A DNA stretch of 64,000 nt from Bacteroidota bacterium (lineage in GTDB: Bacteria > Bacteroidota > Bacteroidia > Chitinophagales > LD1): positions 1-64,000 of the forward strand of contig JADJZU010000001.1 in assembly GCA_016715625.1 (NCBI GenBank), written 5' to 3'. This document shows positions 8,311 through 17,591 of the stretch, piece by piece. A model generated the notes under the pieces. That model saw only the letters and a list, made by a program, of their open reading frames with translations. It searched no databases and had not been told where the DNA came from. Within the stretch, counting starts at the first letter, position 1. The number at the start of each line of letters is the position of its first letter. The translations under genes were made by a program, and so were the position numbers.

Positions 8311-10434
8311 TTACAGTTTAGCCACCTTTTTGATAATGAAGCCGTCTCCATTTTGCACTTTCATAACATAAATTCCGCTGGCAAAATCTTGAGCTACTTC
8401 CATCACCGAACTCTGGATGTAAGCACTATATACCACTCGCCCGTTGTTATCCATCAACTCTAATTGCCTACCTATAAAGGCAGGTGAAGTTTGGATCATC
8501 CAGTTTCCGCTCGAAAGCGGATTGGGATATACGAGCACCCCTGCCAGTTCCATCCCATTTTCAATGCCTACCACAATAGCAACAGCATTTGAAAACGCAC
8601 GGCAACCCACCGAATCGGTAACTGCTACCTGATAACTTCCGGCTTGCTGCGCCACATACACAGGACTATTGGCTCCGGGAATTTCTGCCCCATTCAAAAA
8701 CCATTGGTAGGTAACAGCATTAAAAGCGCTCAACGTATCACCATTTACGCTCACCGATACCGGAGGCAATGGATAAACCGCCACAGGTACGGTATTGGAA
8801 GTTGCCGTACAATTGGCATTGTCTGTAACGGTAACACGATAGTTTCCGGCATTTTTGGCTTGTATACAGGAGGAAGTAGCACCGGTATTCCACAAGTAAG
8901 ATACAAAACCAAGCGGAGCACAAATTTCGGTGCTGTCGCCTGAACAGAAAATCGAATCGGCAGATTGTATACTCACCGAATTGTTTCCGCTGCCATTCAC
9001 TACCGCACTAGCGGTAGCGGTACAGCCGCCTCCGGCATCTACCGTTACGCTATAAGTACCAGCAGAAAGATTGGAGACAGTTGCCGAATTAGCACCATTA
9101 CTCCAAAGATAACTAATAGCCGTACCGGATGTTACGGTAACGGAAACGGAGCCATTACTGTTTCCACAAGTAGTACCCACGGCAGTAGCATTGATAGCCA
9201 ATGTTCCAGAACCACTCACGGTTACAGAGGCGCTAGCTGTGCAACCTCCACTGCCTGTAACGGTTACAGTGTAAGTGCCGGCACTTAAGTTATTGATAGT
9301 AGCAGTCACAGCGCCATTGCTCCATAAATAATCAGTGGCCGTTCCCGCAGTAGCGGTTACTCCTGCACTTCCATTATTAGTTCCGCAAGAAGCATTAGTA
9401 GATGTAGCAGACACAATCAAAGAGCCTGACGATGTAATGCTGATGGAATCTATAGTGGAGCATACGCCTCCGGCATCGGTCACTGTAACATAATACATCC
9501 CTGCATTGGAAACCGTGTTGTTACTTCCTTGCACATTATTGCTCCAGCTAAACAAAGCTCCGGGTGTGCCCGAGGTTGCCGTAATGGTAACCGTAGGATT
9601 ACCGCAACCGATACCCCCCGGGTTATTGAAAGAAACGGTAGGAGCAGTAAATGGCTGACAATTATTGTTTAAAGACTGAATCCAAGCGGCATTTGCAGCA
9701 TTGTTAGGCAAGCCGGGTGTTTCGCTCGTAGTAGCAGTAGTGTCCAAATAGTTAGCAGCATCAAATGGGTCGTTTGAATTTGTATTTGCCATGTATATGA
9801 CATAACCTCCTTGCGAACTTCCGTAATAAACATTTACCTGATTGGTATTATTTCCCCATCCGATAGCATGATAAGGAACTGCGTAATTGGCTGGATTCAC
9901 TACGTGAAAAGCATCGTTGCTATTGGACATCCCCAGACAAATCCAGTTACCTGCAGTAGTGTAAACATTACCGGGCACAGCATAAGTAGTCATAGCGCCA
10001 TTACTCACAGGCAATGTGATATTTTTAAGCAATACACCCGAACTGATTGGAATGATATAAACACAATCGCTATTTACATCGGCAGTATCTACAGGTAAAG
10101 CTGAAACCGCAGCACTCATATCCGCATCGTTATAGATGAGTATCAACGTACCTATTTTCACATTTGCCCACTGTGGTATGCTATCAAACTTCACGTGTCC
10201 ACCGGCTATTCCGGTACCTGAACCTGTAGCATGCCAACTATTATTATCGTCTATAATCCAACCGCGAAGGTCGACCGTATTGCTGCCACCACACACAGGA
10301 TTTCCGGTAACCAGCAGTTCCACATACTCCTTTGCTCCGGTTGCGCCTTGCGATAATTCATTAATAATTAACTGACCGAATACTTGTGCGTGAAAAAAGG
10401 TAGCCAAACAGGCAATAAAAAGATGCTTAATCAT
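8311..10434 (-). CDS. Secreted lamin-tail/SprB-repeat protein with T9SS type A sorting domain
   Basis: 707 residues. A signal peptide (about 1-20, ending QVFGQ) precedes a lamin-tail-like domain (about 22-230, starting LIINELSQGATGAKEYVELL, with WIIDDNN). An Ig-like segment follows, then two SprB-type repeats of about 70 residues (LWSNGAVTATINNLSAGTYTV and LWSNGANSATVSNLSAGTYSV), more Ig-like units, and a C-terminal domain with YPNPLSSGNW and ending ASGIYVMKVQNGDGFIIKKVAKL. That ending is the type A T9SS sorting signal, so export and cell-surface attachment or release through the PorSS machinery is expected. No enzyme motif is visible; an adhesin or structural role is an inference. It lies between pruA and the TPR gene on the same strand. 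Confidence 0.85.
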   Translation of the reverse strand: MIKHLFIACLATFFHAQVFGQLIINELSQGATGAKEYVELLVTGNPVCGGSNTVDLRGWIIDDNNSWHATGSGTGIAGGHVKFDSIPQWANVKIGTLILIYNDADMSAAVSALPVDTADVNSDCVYIIPISSGVLLKNITLPVSNGAMTTYAVPGNVYTTAGNWICLGMSNSNDAFHVVNPANYAVPYHAIGWGNNTNQVNVYYGSSQGGYVIYMANTNSNDPFDAANYLDTTATTSETPGLPNNAANAAWIQSLNNNCQPFTAPTVSFNNPGGIGCGNPTVTITATSGTPGALFSWSNNVQGSNNTVSNAGMYYVTVTDAGGVCSTIDSISITSSGSLIVSATSTNASCGTNNGSAGVTATAGTATDYLWSNGAVTATINNLSAGTYTVTVTGSGGCTASASVTVSGSGTLAINATAVGTTCGNSNGSVSVTVTSGTAISYLWSNGANSATVSNLSAGTYSVTVDAGGGCTATASAVVNGSGNNSVSIQSADSIFCSGDSTEICAPLGFVSYLWNTGATSSCIQAKNAGNYRVTVTDNANCTATSNTVPVAVYPLPPVSVSVNGDTLSAFNAVTYQWFLNGAEIPGANSPVYVAQQAGSYQVAVTDSVGCRAFSNAVAIVVGIENGMELAGVLVYPNPLSSGNWMIQTSPAFIGRQLELMDNNGRVVYSAYIQSSVMEVAQDFASGIYVMKVQNGDGFIIKKVAKL

Positions 10435-10521
10435 AGAGGGAAATTAAGGGTGCGAATGAAGCAATTCTTTTGGTAGAAATCAGCCTAGTCCGTTAATAAG
10501 TAGTAAGCCAATCGTTAAAAA

Positions 10522-10555
10522 AATAAGAGCGAAGAATGGGTTCTTCGCTCTTATT
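10522..10555 (-). terminator. Intrinsic terminator of the TPR-protein gene
   Basis: A 15-bp perfect inverted repeat (AATAAGAGCGAAGAA, loop TGGG) lies 20 bp beyond the TPR gene stop and is followed on the minus strand by a T-rich run. Confidence 0.85.
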
Positions 10556-10575
10556 AAAATGTATTACGGGTTGTT

Positions 10576-11280
10576 TTAGTTACCGCCTACCCGAGCAATA
10601 TATTTTTCGATATCGCGTCCTTCTTCGGTATTAGGATATTCATCGCGAATCTTCTCATATAATTTTTGGGCATCTTCCATTTTGCCTTGCTTCTCGTAAG
10701 CCATTCCGGCTTTCATCAAAAAGAATGGAGTATAAATGTCGTTGGTAGCATAACCGGCTGCTTTTTGATAATAATTTACGGCATCATCCATTTTACCCAA
10801 CTCAGCATAGGCATCACCTAATGCGCTCAATCGCACAGCGCCTATTACCGGGTCATTTACCGATGCTTTATCTAAATAATCAACAGCATCCTGATACTTT
10901 TTAAGGTTCAGGCAACAAATGCCGGCATAGTAATTAGCCAGTTTGCCCGGTTTAGTAAGGCTGTATTCTTTGGCGATGAATGCAAACCCTTTAAACGGAA
11001 TTGTGCCGCTTGTGCGGCCATTCAAGGCCAAATTGAAAGAGTCTTTGGCAAAGCAAAATTCCGCATAACGCATTTCGGTTTGTGCTTTCAACGTTTGTTC
11101 AGGGAGCCATTTTGCAAATACAAATACAGCGCCTACTACCAGTAACGCAATTACACCACCGGCTATACCAACGGCTTTCTTATTGTTCTCGTAAAACTCT
11201 TCCACACTAAAAGGAGTTTTCTCTTTTGCCTGCTCTACTGTTTCAGTGATTTCTTCCTGTAATTCTTTTTCGTCTGACAT
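10576..11280 (-). CDS. Membrane-anchored tetratricopeptide-repeat protein
   Basis: 234 residues. The N-terminal 37 residues are acidic and cytoplasmic. A single membrane segment follows (about 38-58, AVGIAGGVIALLVVGAVFVF), then a periplasmic TPR array from about residue 100, with clear repeats at YAGICCLNLKKYQDAVDYLDKA, LGDAYAELGKMDDAVNYYQKA and AGMAYEKQGKMEDAQKLYEKI. The topology resembles YfgM-type ancillary proteins, which bind partner proteins at the periplasmic membrane face. No catalytic motif is present. It lies downstream of pdhA on the same strand, with a 75-bp gap and its own terminator. The specific partner is unknown. Confidence 0.8.
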   Translation of the reverse strand: MSDEKELQEEITETVEQAKEKTPFSVEEFYENNKKAVGIAGGVIALLVVGAVFVFAKWLPEQTLKAQTEMRYAEFCFAKDSFNLALNGRTSGTIPFKGFAFIAKEYSLTKPGKLANYYAGICCLNLKKYQDAVDYLDKASVNDPVIGAVRLSALGDAYAELGKMDDAVNYYQKAAGYATNDIYTPFFLMKAGMAYEKQGKMEDAQKLYEKIRDEYPNTEEGRDIEKYIARVGGN

Positions 11281-11355
11281 GTTCTGATTTAAAATTGAGT
11301 AATATTTAATGGGTTCTTAAACTAAAAAGGAGTGCAATAATAAAATTTGAAAGCA

Positions 11356-12351
11356 CTATTCCTTCATGAAAGGATAATCCGGCTCTGCATAAATATCTTC
11401 ATACAGGGCCTCATCATCCGGATAAGGTGAGTTTTCGGCAAACTGAACACTTGCTTCCACTTCCTGCTCCACCCGCTCGTGAATAGCATCTATATCGGCT
11501 TGAGTGGCATATTTCTTTTTCAAAATAGTAGCCAAAGTAGTCTCAATAGGGTCGAGTTTTTTATAATCTTCCACTTCTTCTTTAGTGCGATATTTTTGCG
11601 GGTCGCTCATGCTATGCCCTTTGTAACGGTAAGTGCACAACTCCAGAAAAGTTGGTCCTTCTCCTTTTCGAGCCCGTTCTGCGGCCCGCGAAACCGCTTC
11701 GTGCACATCCTCACATTTCATGGCATCCACCGACTCAGAAGGCATATCGTAAGCGGCCCCAAGTGTGGCAATCTTGGTAACATTGCTGCTGCGCCCCACC
11801 GAGGTGCCCATCGCGTAACCATTGTTTTCGCAGGCAAAGATTACCGGTAGTTTCCAGGTCATGGCCATGTTAAAAGTTTCGTGCAAAATTCCCTGACGGG
11901 CAGCACCATCCCCAAAGTAGCAAATGGTTACGTTATCCTTATTCAAATATTGGTCAGCTAAGGCGATTCCGGCACCAAGACCTATTTGTGCGCCCACAAT
12001 TCCATGACCGCCAAAAAAGCTTTTCTCCTTTGAAAAAAAATGCATACTACCACCCTTTCCCTTTGTGCAACCGGTCACTTTTCCATAAAGTTCAGCCATG
12101 GCTTCGTTGCATGAAATACCTTTTGCTATGGCCAAACCATGGTCGCGGTAAGCGGTAATCATGCGATCATCGCTTCGCAATGCGCTCATGGTGCCGGCCG
12201 CCACAGCTTCTTGGCCTATATACAAATGACAAAAACCTCTGATTTTCTGCTGGCCATACAACATACCCGCCCGCTCTTCAAACCTGCGCAAACGCACCAT
12301 CATTTCATACCAATACAAATAGGTGTCTTTAGTTACTTTCGCCACGTTCAT
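11356..12351 (-). CDS. pdhA: Pyruvate dehydrogenase E1 component, alpha subunit
   Basis: 331 residues of the thiamine-diphosphate dehydrogenase fold. The TPP-binding motif begins GDGAARQGILHETFNMA and ends with the NNGYAMGTS segment. The phosphorylation-loop region YRYKGHSMSDPQKYRTKEE matches E1-alpha proteins. With a beta subunit encoded elsewhere it decarboxylates pyruvate and acetylates the lipoyl group of E2. No pdhB is adjacent, which is common in Bacteroidota. It diverges from recF with only 28 bp between start codons, so any promoter must sit largely in that gap or inside recF. A TATATTTG -7-like motif is at 12372-12379 (minus). Branched-chain E1-alpha is the alternative but the length and motifs favour pyruvate. 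Confidence 0.9.
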   Translation of the reverse strand: MNVAKVTKDTYLYWYEMMVRLRRFEERAGMLYGQQKIRGFCHLYIGQEAVAAGTMSALRSDDRMITAYRDHGLAIAKGISCNEAMAELYGKVTGCTKGKGGSMHFFSKEKSFFGGHGIVGAQIGLGAGIALADQYLNKDNVTICYFGDGAARQGILHETFNMAMTWKLPVIFACENNGYAMGTSVGRSSNVTKIATLGAAYDMPSESVDAMKCEDVHEAVSRAAERARKGEGPTFLELCTYRYKGHSMSDPQKYRTKEEVEDYKKLDPIETTLATILKKKYATQADIDAIHERVEQEVEASVQFAENSPYPDDEALYEDIYAEPDYPFMKE

Positions 12352-12379
12352 TTTTTTTTAAAAAAAGCGGTCAAATATA

Positions 12380-13459
12380 GTGTTCCTATCCAAACTTGCA
12401 CTCCTCCAATTTAAGAACCACCCTCAGCGCGAGTTTCAGTTTTCCAGAAAGATAAACTGCCTGATAGGAAACAATGGAATAGGTAAAACCAATGTGCTCG
12501 ATGCCATTTATTATCTCTGCCTCACCAAAAGCTATTTTGGCCACAATGACCAGCAAAACATTCTGTTTGGCAAGGATTTCTTTAGAATAGATGCAACCCT
12601 TGTTCGCGACCAAACTAAGCATACTATCACTTACAAGTTTCAGAACAGCAGAAAAAAAGAGCTGCTGGTAAATGAAGTGCCCGTGCCCAAATTCAGTACA
12701 CATGTGGGACAATACCCTGTTGTAATGATAGCTCCCGATGACAATGCACTAGTAACCGGAGGAAGCGAAGAGCGAAGGAAATTTCTGGACAGCACGATTT
12801 CGCAGGTACAGATGAAATATTTAGAGAATCTGATGCAGTATAATCAGTTCCTGTCACAGCGCAATGCAGCACTTAAGGAATTTGCCGAACATAATACCTT
12901 AGACAAAGCCTTGCTGGAAACATACAATCACAAGTTACATGTATTAGGCACGGAGATTTTTGAAGCGCGGTCGCTGGTTATTGAACGATTACAACCTATT
13001 TTCAGCTACTACTATGAAACACTGAGCCTCCAACGAGAAAAAGTCAGTTTTCAATATGCCAGCCAATTAAGAGATACTCCTCTGGAATCATTGCTTGAAA
13101 AGAATTTGAAACGCGATTTGATATTGCAACGCACCGAAAGCGGAATTCACAAAGACGATATTGAATTCTTTATCGACTCCAATAAAATAAAGCGGTTCGG
13201 GTCACAAGGGCAGCAAAAGAGTTTTGTAGTGGCCATGAAAATGGCACAGTATCAATTTATCCGGGCGGCTAAAGGCTTTAGACCTTTTCTGCTTATTGAC
13301 GACATATTTGACAAACTGGACCCCGACCGCAGTCGCGAGTTGCTCAACATAATTGCAGGTGACGACTTTGGCCAGGTTTTTCTTTCGGACACAGATAGCA
13401 CCGTGATTGAAACCGCGCTAAGGGAGAATCCTAAAATTTACGAGATATTGAATATCTGA
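12380..13459 (+). CDS. recF: DNA replication and repair protein RecF
   Basis: 359 residues beginning MFLSKLALLQFKNHPQ, the conserved RecF start. The initiation codon is GTG; no ATG is available upstream. Walker A is GNNGIGKT at residues 30-37, the ABC signature region contains GSQGQQKS, and Walker B with the D-loop reads LLIDDIFDKLDPDRS. RecF is an SMC-like ATPase that helps load RecA at single-strand gaps together with RecO and RecR. It is not in a dnaA-dnaN cluster here. Its TGA is immediately followed by the stop of the convergent histidine kinase gene, with no spacer and no visible terminator between them. Confidence 0.95.
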   Translation: MFLSKLALLQFKNHPQREFQFSRKINCLIGNNGIGKTNVLDAIYYLCLTKSYFGHNDQQNILFGKDFFRIDATLVRDQTKHTITYKFQNSRKKELLVNEVPVPKFSTHVGQYPVVMIAPDDNALVTGGSEERRKFLDSTISQVQMKYLENLMQYNQFLSQRNAALKEFAEHNTLDKALLETYNHKLHVLGTEIFEARSLVIERLQPIFSYYYETLSLQREKVSFQYASQLRDTPLESLLEKNLKRDLILQRTESGIHKDDIEFFIDSNKIKRFGSQGQQKSFVVAMKMAQYQFIRAAKGFRPFLLIDDIFDKLDPDRSRELLNIIAGDDFGQVFLSDTDSTVIETALRENPKIYEILNI

Positions 13460-15226
13460 CTACTTCGCCCGAAGAGTAAAGTAGAAACTACTACCAAAGC
13501 CCGGCAAACTCTCTATCCAGATTTGACCACCATGCAGCTCAACAATCTTTTTGCAAATAGCCAAGCCCAAACCATTGCCGGTAAATTCGTCTACGCGATT
13601 TAACCTTTCAAACAAGTCAAAAATCTTTTGTTGATATTTTTTCGAGATACCGATACCGTTATCACGAACACAAAAAACCACTTGTCCATCGTATTTATCG
13701 TATCCGATATCCACGATAGGCGTTCTATCCTTTTTGTGAAACTTAATGGCGTTATCGATTAACTGAGCGAATAATTTTTCCAGTAATTCTCTATCCGCAC
13801 TTACCTCCGGCAATTCAGCTACACTAATCTGTGCACCGCTTTCCTGAATCTTTTGCTTCGCACTTTTAAGCACATCATTCACCGTCAGCTTAGCCGATAC
13901 CTTCGTCAACTGGAATTTATGGGTATTTAAAGCGATGTAGAGTTTTAAATCGCTGAGCAAACGCTCCATTCTTTCTGCTGCGTCTTTTGCGTACATTGCA
14001 TATTCATTCGCCTCCTTATATTTCTCTTCACTCAACTTATCAGAAATAAGCTGTACATAATTTAGAATGGTGCGTACCGGTTCGCGCAAATCATGCGATG
14101 CCAAATGCAACACATTCTCACTGGAAAACGAATCATCATCGGCTCTGTGGCGTGGCACCCCGGCATGGCTATCCGAATTTTTCAACTGGAGAAAATACAT
14201 CTGATACAACTCACCATCCACACTCATTGGCTTTGAAACAACATTTACGGCCAACGTACTGCCATCGCTATACTTTATCAATCCGTCCGACTGCTTACTA
14301 CTTAAAAATGACTGGATGGAAATACCCTCCTGCACATCTATATTCAATTCCACATAATCACGGAGTGGCTTTCCTTGTATATCTCCGGCATTTACCTTCA
14401 GCAAATTCTGACAGGCTTTATCGGCAAAAACAATCGTATCCGCTTTAGTAAACAGCACATGTAACTCCAAATTGTTCGCTAACTGGGCAAAGGTCTTGTT
14501 GTTCTCCAAAGATTGTTTTTGCGGCAGTGTTTTGTGTTCAAAAACAAATAGGTTACATGCCTCACCGTTCCAATCGAGTTTACTTACTCGAATTTGAATG
14601 GCCACTTCCGGTGTAGGATTCATTTCAATCACTTGTTCCTGATTCAAATCGCGAAAGCAGATGTAGTCAGCCAAATAAATTTTTAAATAATCTTCACTTA
14701 AAATACTGTAGGCCTTCGGGTTGGCATATCGAATAGCATTGCCAGCGTTAATTACCAATACTCCCTCCGACATTTGATTCAAAACCGTAAAAAAAGCCTC
14801 GTTCTGAGCAACATATCCGGTCAATGTATGTTCAAACTTTTCTTCCGCTTCTGTCAGTTTAAGGGCCGTTACAATTGTTTTTTGGAGATGAAAAAGGTTG
14901 ATCTTGTTCTTTACCAGAAAATCTGTAGCACCTACCGCTCCTGCATGCTTTTGCGCCTCAATGGGCGATGCATCGGATAATAAAACAAGTGGCACATTAT
15001 CGCGCTGGAATGAGGACTGGAGTGTGCTCCATTCTTTATGGTTGGTAATAGCTGAATCCAGCAAGACTAAGTCGGGCCGCCTGGTATGAAGATAATTCAG
15101 CGCATCGGCAGTGTCCGACACATGGCTCACTGAAAACATATAGCCGCTTACTTTCAAAAAGCGTAATATATCATGAGCACTGCGCTCATCACCTTCTACC
15201 AATAAAATATTTTTGACCGTGTCCAT
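13460..15226 (-). CDS. Histidine kinase with N-terminal receiver and PAS domains
   Basis: 588 residues. Residues about 6-120 are a CheY-like receiver with the phospho-acceptor aspartate in PDLVLLDSAIT and lysine in TDFLVKNKINL. About 140-245 and 250-345 are PAS-like domains. The kinase core has a phytochrome-type H-box (HLASHDLREPVRTILN), N-box QLIDNAIKFH, and G-boxes RDNGIGISKKYQQKIF and GNGLGLAICKKI. No membrane segment is present, so it is cytosolic. The receiver at the N-terminus rather than the C-terminus suggests that the kinase receives phosphate or is gated by another kinase. No response regulator is adjacent. It is convergent with recF and its stop abuts recF's. Confidence 0.88.
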   Translation of the reverse strand: MDTVKNILLVEGDERSAHDILRFLKVSGYMFSVSHVSDTADALNYLHTRRPDLVLLDSAITNHKEWSTLQSSFQRDNVPLVLLSDASPIEAQKHAGAVGATDFLVKNKINLFHLQKTIVTALKLTEAEEKFEHTLTGYVAQNEAFFTVLNQMSEGVLVINAGNAIRYANPKAYSILSEDYLKIYLADYICFRDLNQEQVIEMNPTPEVAIQIRVSKLDWNGEACNLFVFEHKTLPQKQSLENNKTFAQLANNLELHVLFTKADTIVFADKACQNLLKVNAGDIQGKPLRDYVELNIDVQEGISIQSFLSSKQSDGLIKYSDGSTLAVNVVSKPMSVDGELYQMYFLQLKNSDSHAGVPRHRADDDSFSSENVLHLASHDLREPVRTILNYVQLISDKLSEEKYKEANEYAMYAKDAAERMERLLSDLKLYIALNTHKFQLTKVSAKLTVNDVLKSAKQKIQESGAQISVAELPEVSADRELLEKLFAQLIDNAIKFHKKDRTPIVDIGYDKYDGQVVFCVRDNGIGISKKYQQKIFDLFERLNRVDEFTGNGLGLAICKKIVELHGGQIWIESLPGFGSSFYFTLRAK

Positions 15227-15322
15227 TTAAGATCGCGGCAAAGTAAAGGGTATTATTCGTAAGCGCAAGTGTGTCGGGGTTTCAACTTCAAAACGAAAAA
15301 TGAAATACTACTTTCACGCGCT

Positions 15323-16648
15323 ATGCGTAACATTTTCCTCCTGTCTATATTGCTACTTATTTCCGGGTCTGTAATAGGTCAAAAATCTCAAAAGCCTAAG
15401 CTGATTGCCGGACCGGTGGTGGGCTCAGTCACTAAAAACTCGGCTAAAATCTGGATTGCCTACCGAGGACAAGGCAACAACATGCTGATACTAGGTGACA
15501 CTGCTGAAAAGAGAGTTTATTACCCCACCAGCGCCAACTCCATCACCGATGAAAAAGGGAACATAACACTTACTATGGAGTTTACCGGGCTTAAGCCCGA
15601 CCACAAATACAATATCATTATATCAATTGACGGTTGGGGCGCTCATGCACGCTACTCTTTTAAAACTCAATCCGATACCTCAGTTAAAGATTTTAACTTT
15701 CTGATAGGTTCTTGCTCGTTGTTGCAAACCGATATCACACAAGGGGTGTTCCCCGGTGGCTCCAACTGGATTTTTTATTACATGAAGCGTAAGAGGGGCG
15801 ACTTTATGGTATGGTTGGGCGACAATGTTTATTACCTCTACAAAAAACATTGGAGCAGCTTTGAAGGCATGTTCAAGCGCAACCTGAAAATCAGAAAAAC
15901 CTACAACCATTTCTATCGCGATTTGCTGGCCACCACGCCTAACTATGCTATGTGGGACGACCACGATTATGGCCCTAACGATGCAGACGGCACGTTTGCG
16001 TTAAAGGATACCGCTCTCCTTATATTCAAGAATTTCTGGCCTAACACCTATCCTGAAAATGAAAATGTAAAGGGTAATTTTTTCAATTTCAAATACTACG
16101 ACACTGAGTTTTTTATGACAGATGGGAGGTACTATCGCGAAAAAGCTGGCGATAGTGCTTCTGCCATGCTGGGCGAAAAACAGATGCTATGGCTGAAAAA
16201 CAAATTGATGTTTAGCGATGCCAGTTTCAAGTTTATTTGTTTAGGAACGCAGATATTAACGGCTAATGCCTTCGGGGAAACCTATATGGATTACATGAAA
16301 GAACGCAATGAATTACTTGATTTCATTGCCGATAACAACATTAAAGGAGTTGTTTTTCTGACCGGAGACAAACACTTTAGCGAAGTAAATGCCCTAAAAT
16401 GGAAAGGATACCCGATGTATGACATTACCTGTTCGCCACTCACCTCTCCCACTTTGCCTAGACGATTATTAGGCGCTTACAAAAACGAGAACCGGGTTCC
16501 TAAAAGCGATTTTGGGTTTAAAAATTTTGGCAGAGTTAGCTTGAGCGGAGAAGCAGGAAACCGTGTGGCTAAACTGGAGTTTATAGACCAAACCGGAGTT
16601 AAAAAGCGCGAGTTTACCATACGGGCCGGTGAACTACAGAAAAAGTAA
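15323..16648 (+). CDS. Secreted PhoD-like alkaline phosphatase/phosphodiesterase
   Basis: 441 residues from an ATG that places a clean signal peptide (MRNIFLLSILLLISGSVIGQ) at the N-terminus; the 18 codons upstream add a charged non-conserved stretch. An N-terminal Ig-like domain (about 25-120) precedes the PhoD metallophosphoesterase domain with WLGDNVYY, MWDDHDYGPND and FLTGDKHFSEV, which supply the metal-binding aspartates and histidines. The enzyme should hydrolyse phosphate esters in the periplasm or outside the cell. Physiological substrate is unknown. It is followed after 24 bp by the acyltransferase gene on the same strand, and the two may be cotranscribed. Confidence 0.85.
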   Translation: MRNIFLLSILLLISGSVIGQKSQKPKLIAGPVVGSVTKNSAKIWIAYRGQGNNMLILGDTAEKRVYYPTSANSITDEKGNITLTMEFTGLKPDHKYNIIISIDGWGAHARYSFKTQSDTSVKDFNFLIGSCSLLQTDITQGVFPGGSNWIFYYMKRKRGDFMVWLGDNVYYLYKKHWSSFEGMFKRNLKIRKTYNHFYRDLLATTPNYAMWDDHDYGPNDADGTFALKDTALLIFKNFWPNTYPENENVKGNFFNFKYYDTEFFMTDGRYYREKAGDSASAMLGEKQMLWLKNKLMFSDASFKFICLGTQILTANAFGETYMDYMKERNELLDFIADNNIKGVVFLTGDKHFSEVNALKWKGYPMYDITCSPLTSPTLPRRLLGAYKNENRVPKSDFGFKNFGRVSLSGEAGNRVAKLEFIDQTGVKKREFTIRAGELQKK

Positions 16649-16672
16649 CACCCCTTTTATCACAGAAGTTAC

Positions 16673-17545
16673 ATGTTCACTGGCATTATCATCCAAACCG
16701 GCTTTTTTGCATTGCAGCTGTTATCGCGGCTACCGGTTGCCTGGTGGTATCTTATCGCTGATGTTATTGCATTTCTGCTGCAACATGTATTCAGATACAG
16801 ACGGAGTGTGGTTCAAAAAAATCTTTATCAATCCTTTCCTGAAAAAAGCAAAGAGGAGTTAGCATCCATTACCAAAGAATTCTACAAGAATTTATCGGAC
16901 AGAATTGTGGAATCTATCCTTTGCATCGGGATTCGTAAAGAAGAGATTTTGAAGCGAGCCATTGTTACCAATTATAGTTTGGTGGAAAATTTATGTGCCG
17001 AGGGTAAAAATGTAGTAGCCGTTCTGGGACATTGCGGCTCTTGGGAAATGGCCTGTCTATCCTCCAGTATTTACATCGATAAATATCTGAAATATGCCAT
17101 CTATACCCCTTCACGAAATGCCGATTTTGATAAAAAATTAAAAGAGGTCCGTGGCAAATTTGGAATGAAACTGATCAGCATGCAGGAAACACCGAAATAC
17201 CTCCGGCAGGGTCTAGGTGAAACATCGGTAGGTATGTTTTTGGCGGATCAGTCACATAGCAACCCTAAACGAGCCTACTGGAGTGTGTTTTTACACCAGG
17301 AAACAGCTTTCATGACCGGTCCGGCTCGTTTTGCCAAAGCACACCAAGCCGCCTTTGTTTTTGTAAAAGTAACACAAGTGCACCGTGGCTATTATGAGAT
17401 TGAAAATATCCTAATAGAAAAGGACCCTACCGCTTTTACAGAGAATGAATTGACCGAAAGGTTTGTGCGCATGCTGGAAAATCAAATTCGGGAAACCCCG
17501 GCAGACTGGCTCTGGAGCCATCGAAGGTGGAAACACAAGAAATAA
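16673..17545 (+). CDS. LpxL/HtrB-family lipid A acyltransferase
   Basis: 290 residues. The N-terminal hydrophobic segment (about 4-35) anchors it to the inner membrane. The acyltransferase motif HX4E is seen in VLGHCGSWEMA, and later conserved blocks include GMFLADQSHSNPKRAYW and ADWLWSHRRWKHK, typical of this family. It should transfer a secondary acyl chain to lipid A or a lipid A-like acceptor. Bacteroidota carry several members, some of which acylate other lipids, so the exact acceptor is uncertain. It is probably in an operon with the PhoD-like gene upstream. Confidence 0.88.
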   Translation: MFTGIIIQTGFFALQLLSRLPVAWWYLIADVIAFLLQHVFRYRRSVVQKNLYQSFPEKSKEELASITKEFYKNLSDRIVESILCIGIRKEEILKRAIVTNYSLVENLCAEGKNVVAVLGHCGSWEMACLSSSIYIDKYLKYAIYTPSRNADFDKKLKEVRGKFGMKLISMQETPKYLRQGLGETSVGMFLADQSHSNPKRAYWSVFLHQETAFMTGPARFAKAHQAAFVFVKVTQVHRGYYEIENILIEKDPTAFTENELTERFVRMLENQIRETPADWLWSHRRWKHKK

Positions 17546-17549
17546 AAAA

Positions 17550-17571
17550 GCCCCTTCGTTTTCGAAGGGGC
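17550..17571 (-). terminator. Intrinsic terminator of the DUF4476 gene
   Basis: A 9-bp GC-rich hairpin (GCCCCTTCG, loop TTTT) lies between convergent genes. On the minus strand it is followed by a T6 run, so it mainly serves the DUF4476 gene, 20 bp beyond its stop. It also sits 4 bp past the acyltransferase stop but has no T-run on the plus strand. Confidence 0.8.
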
Positions 17572-17591
17572 CACCCATTACCACCCATCTT

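Noticed and set aside
12352..12379. Shared divergent promoter between pdhA and recF
   Set aside because: The 28-bp gap holds a -7-like TATATTTG for pdhA but no correctly spaced -33 element, so it was not listed as a feature.
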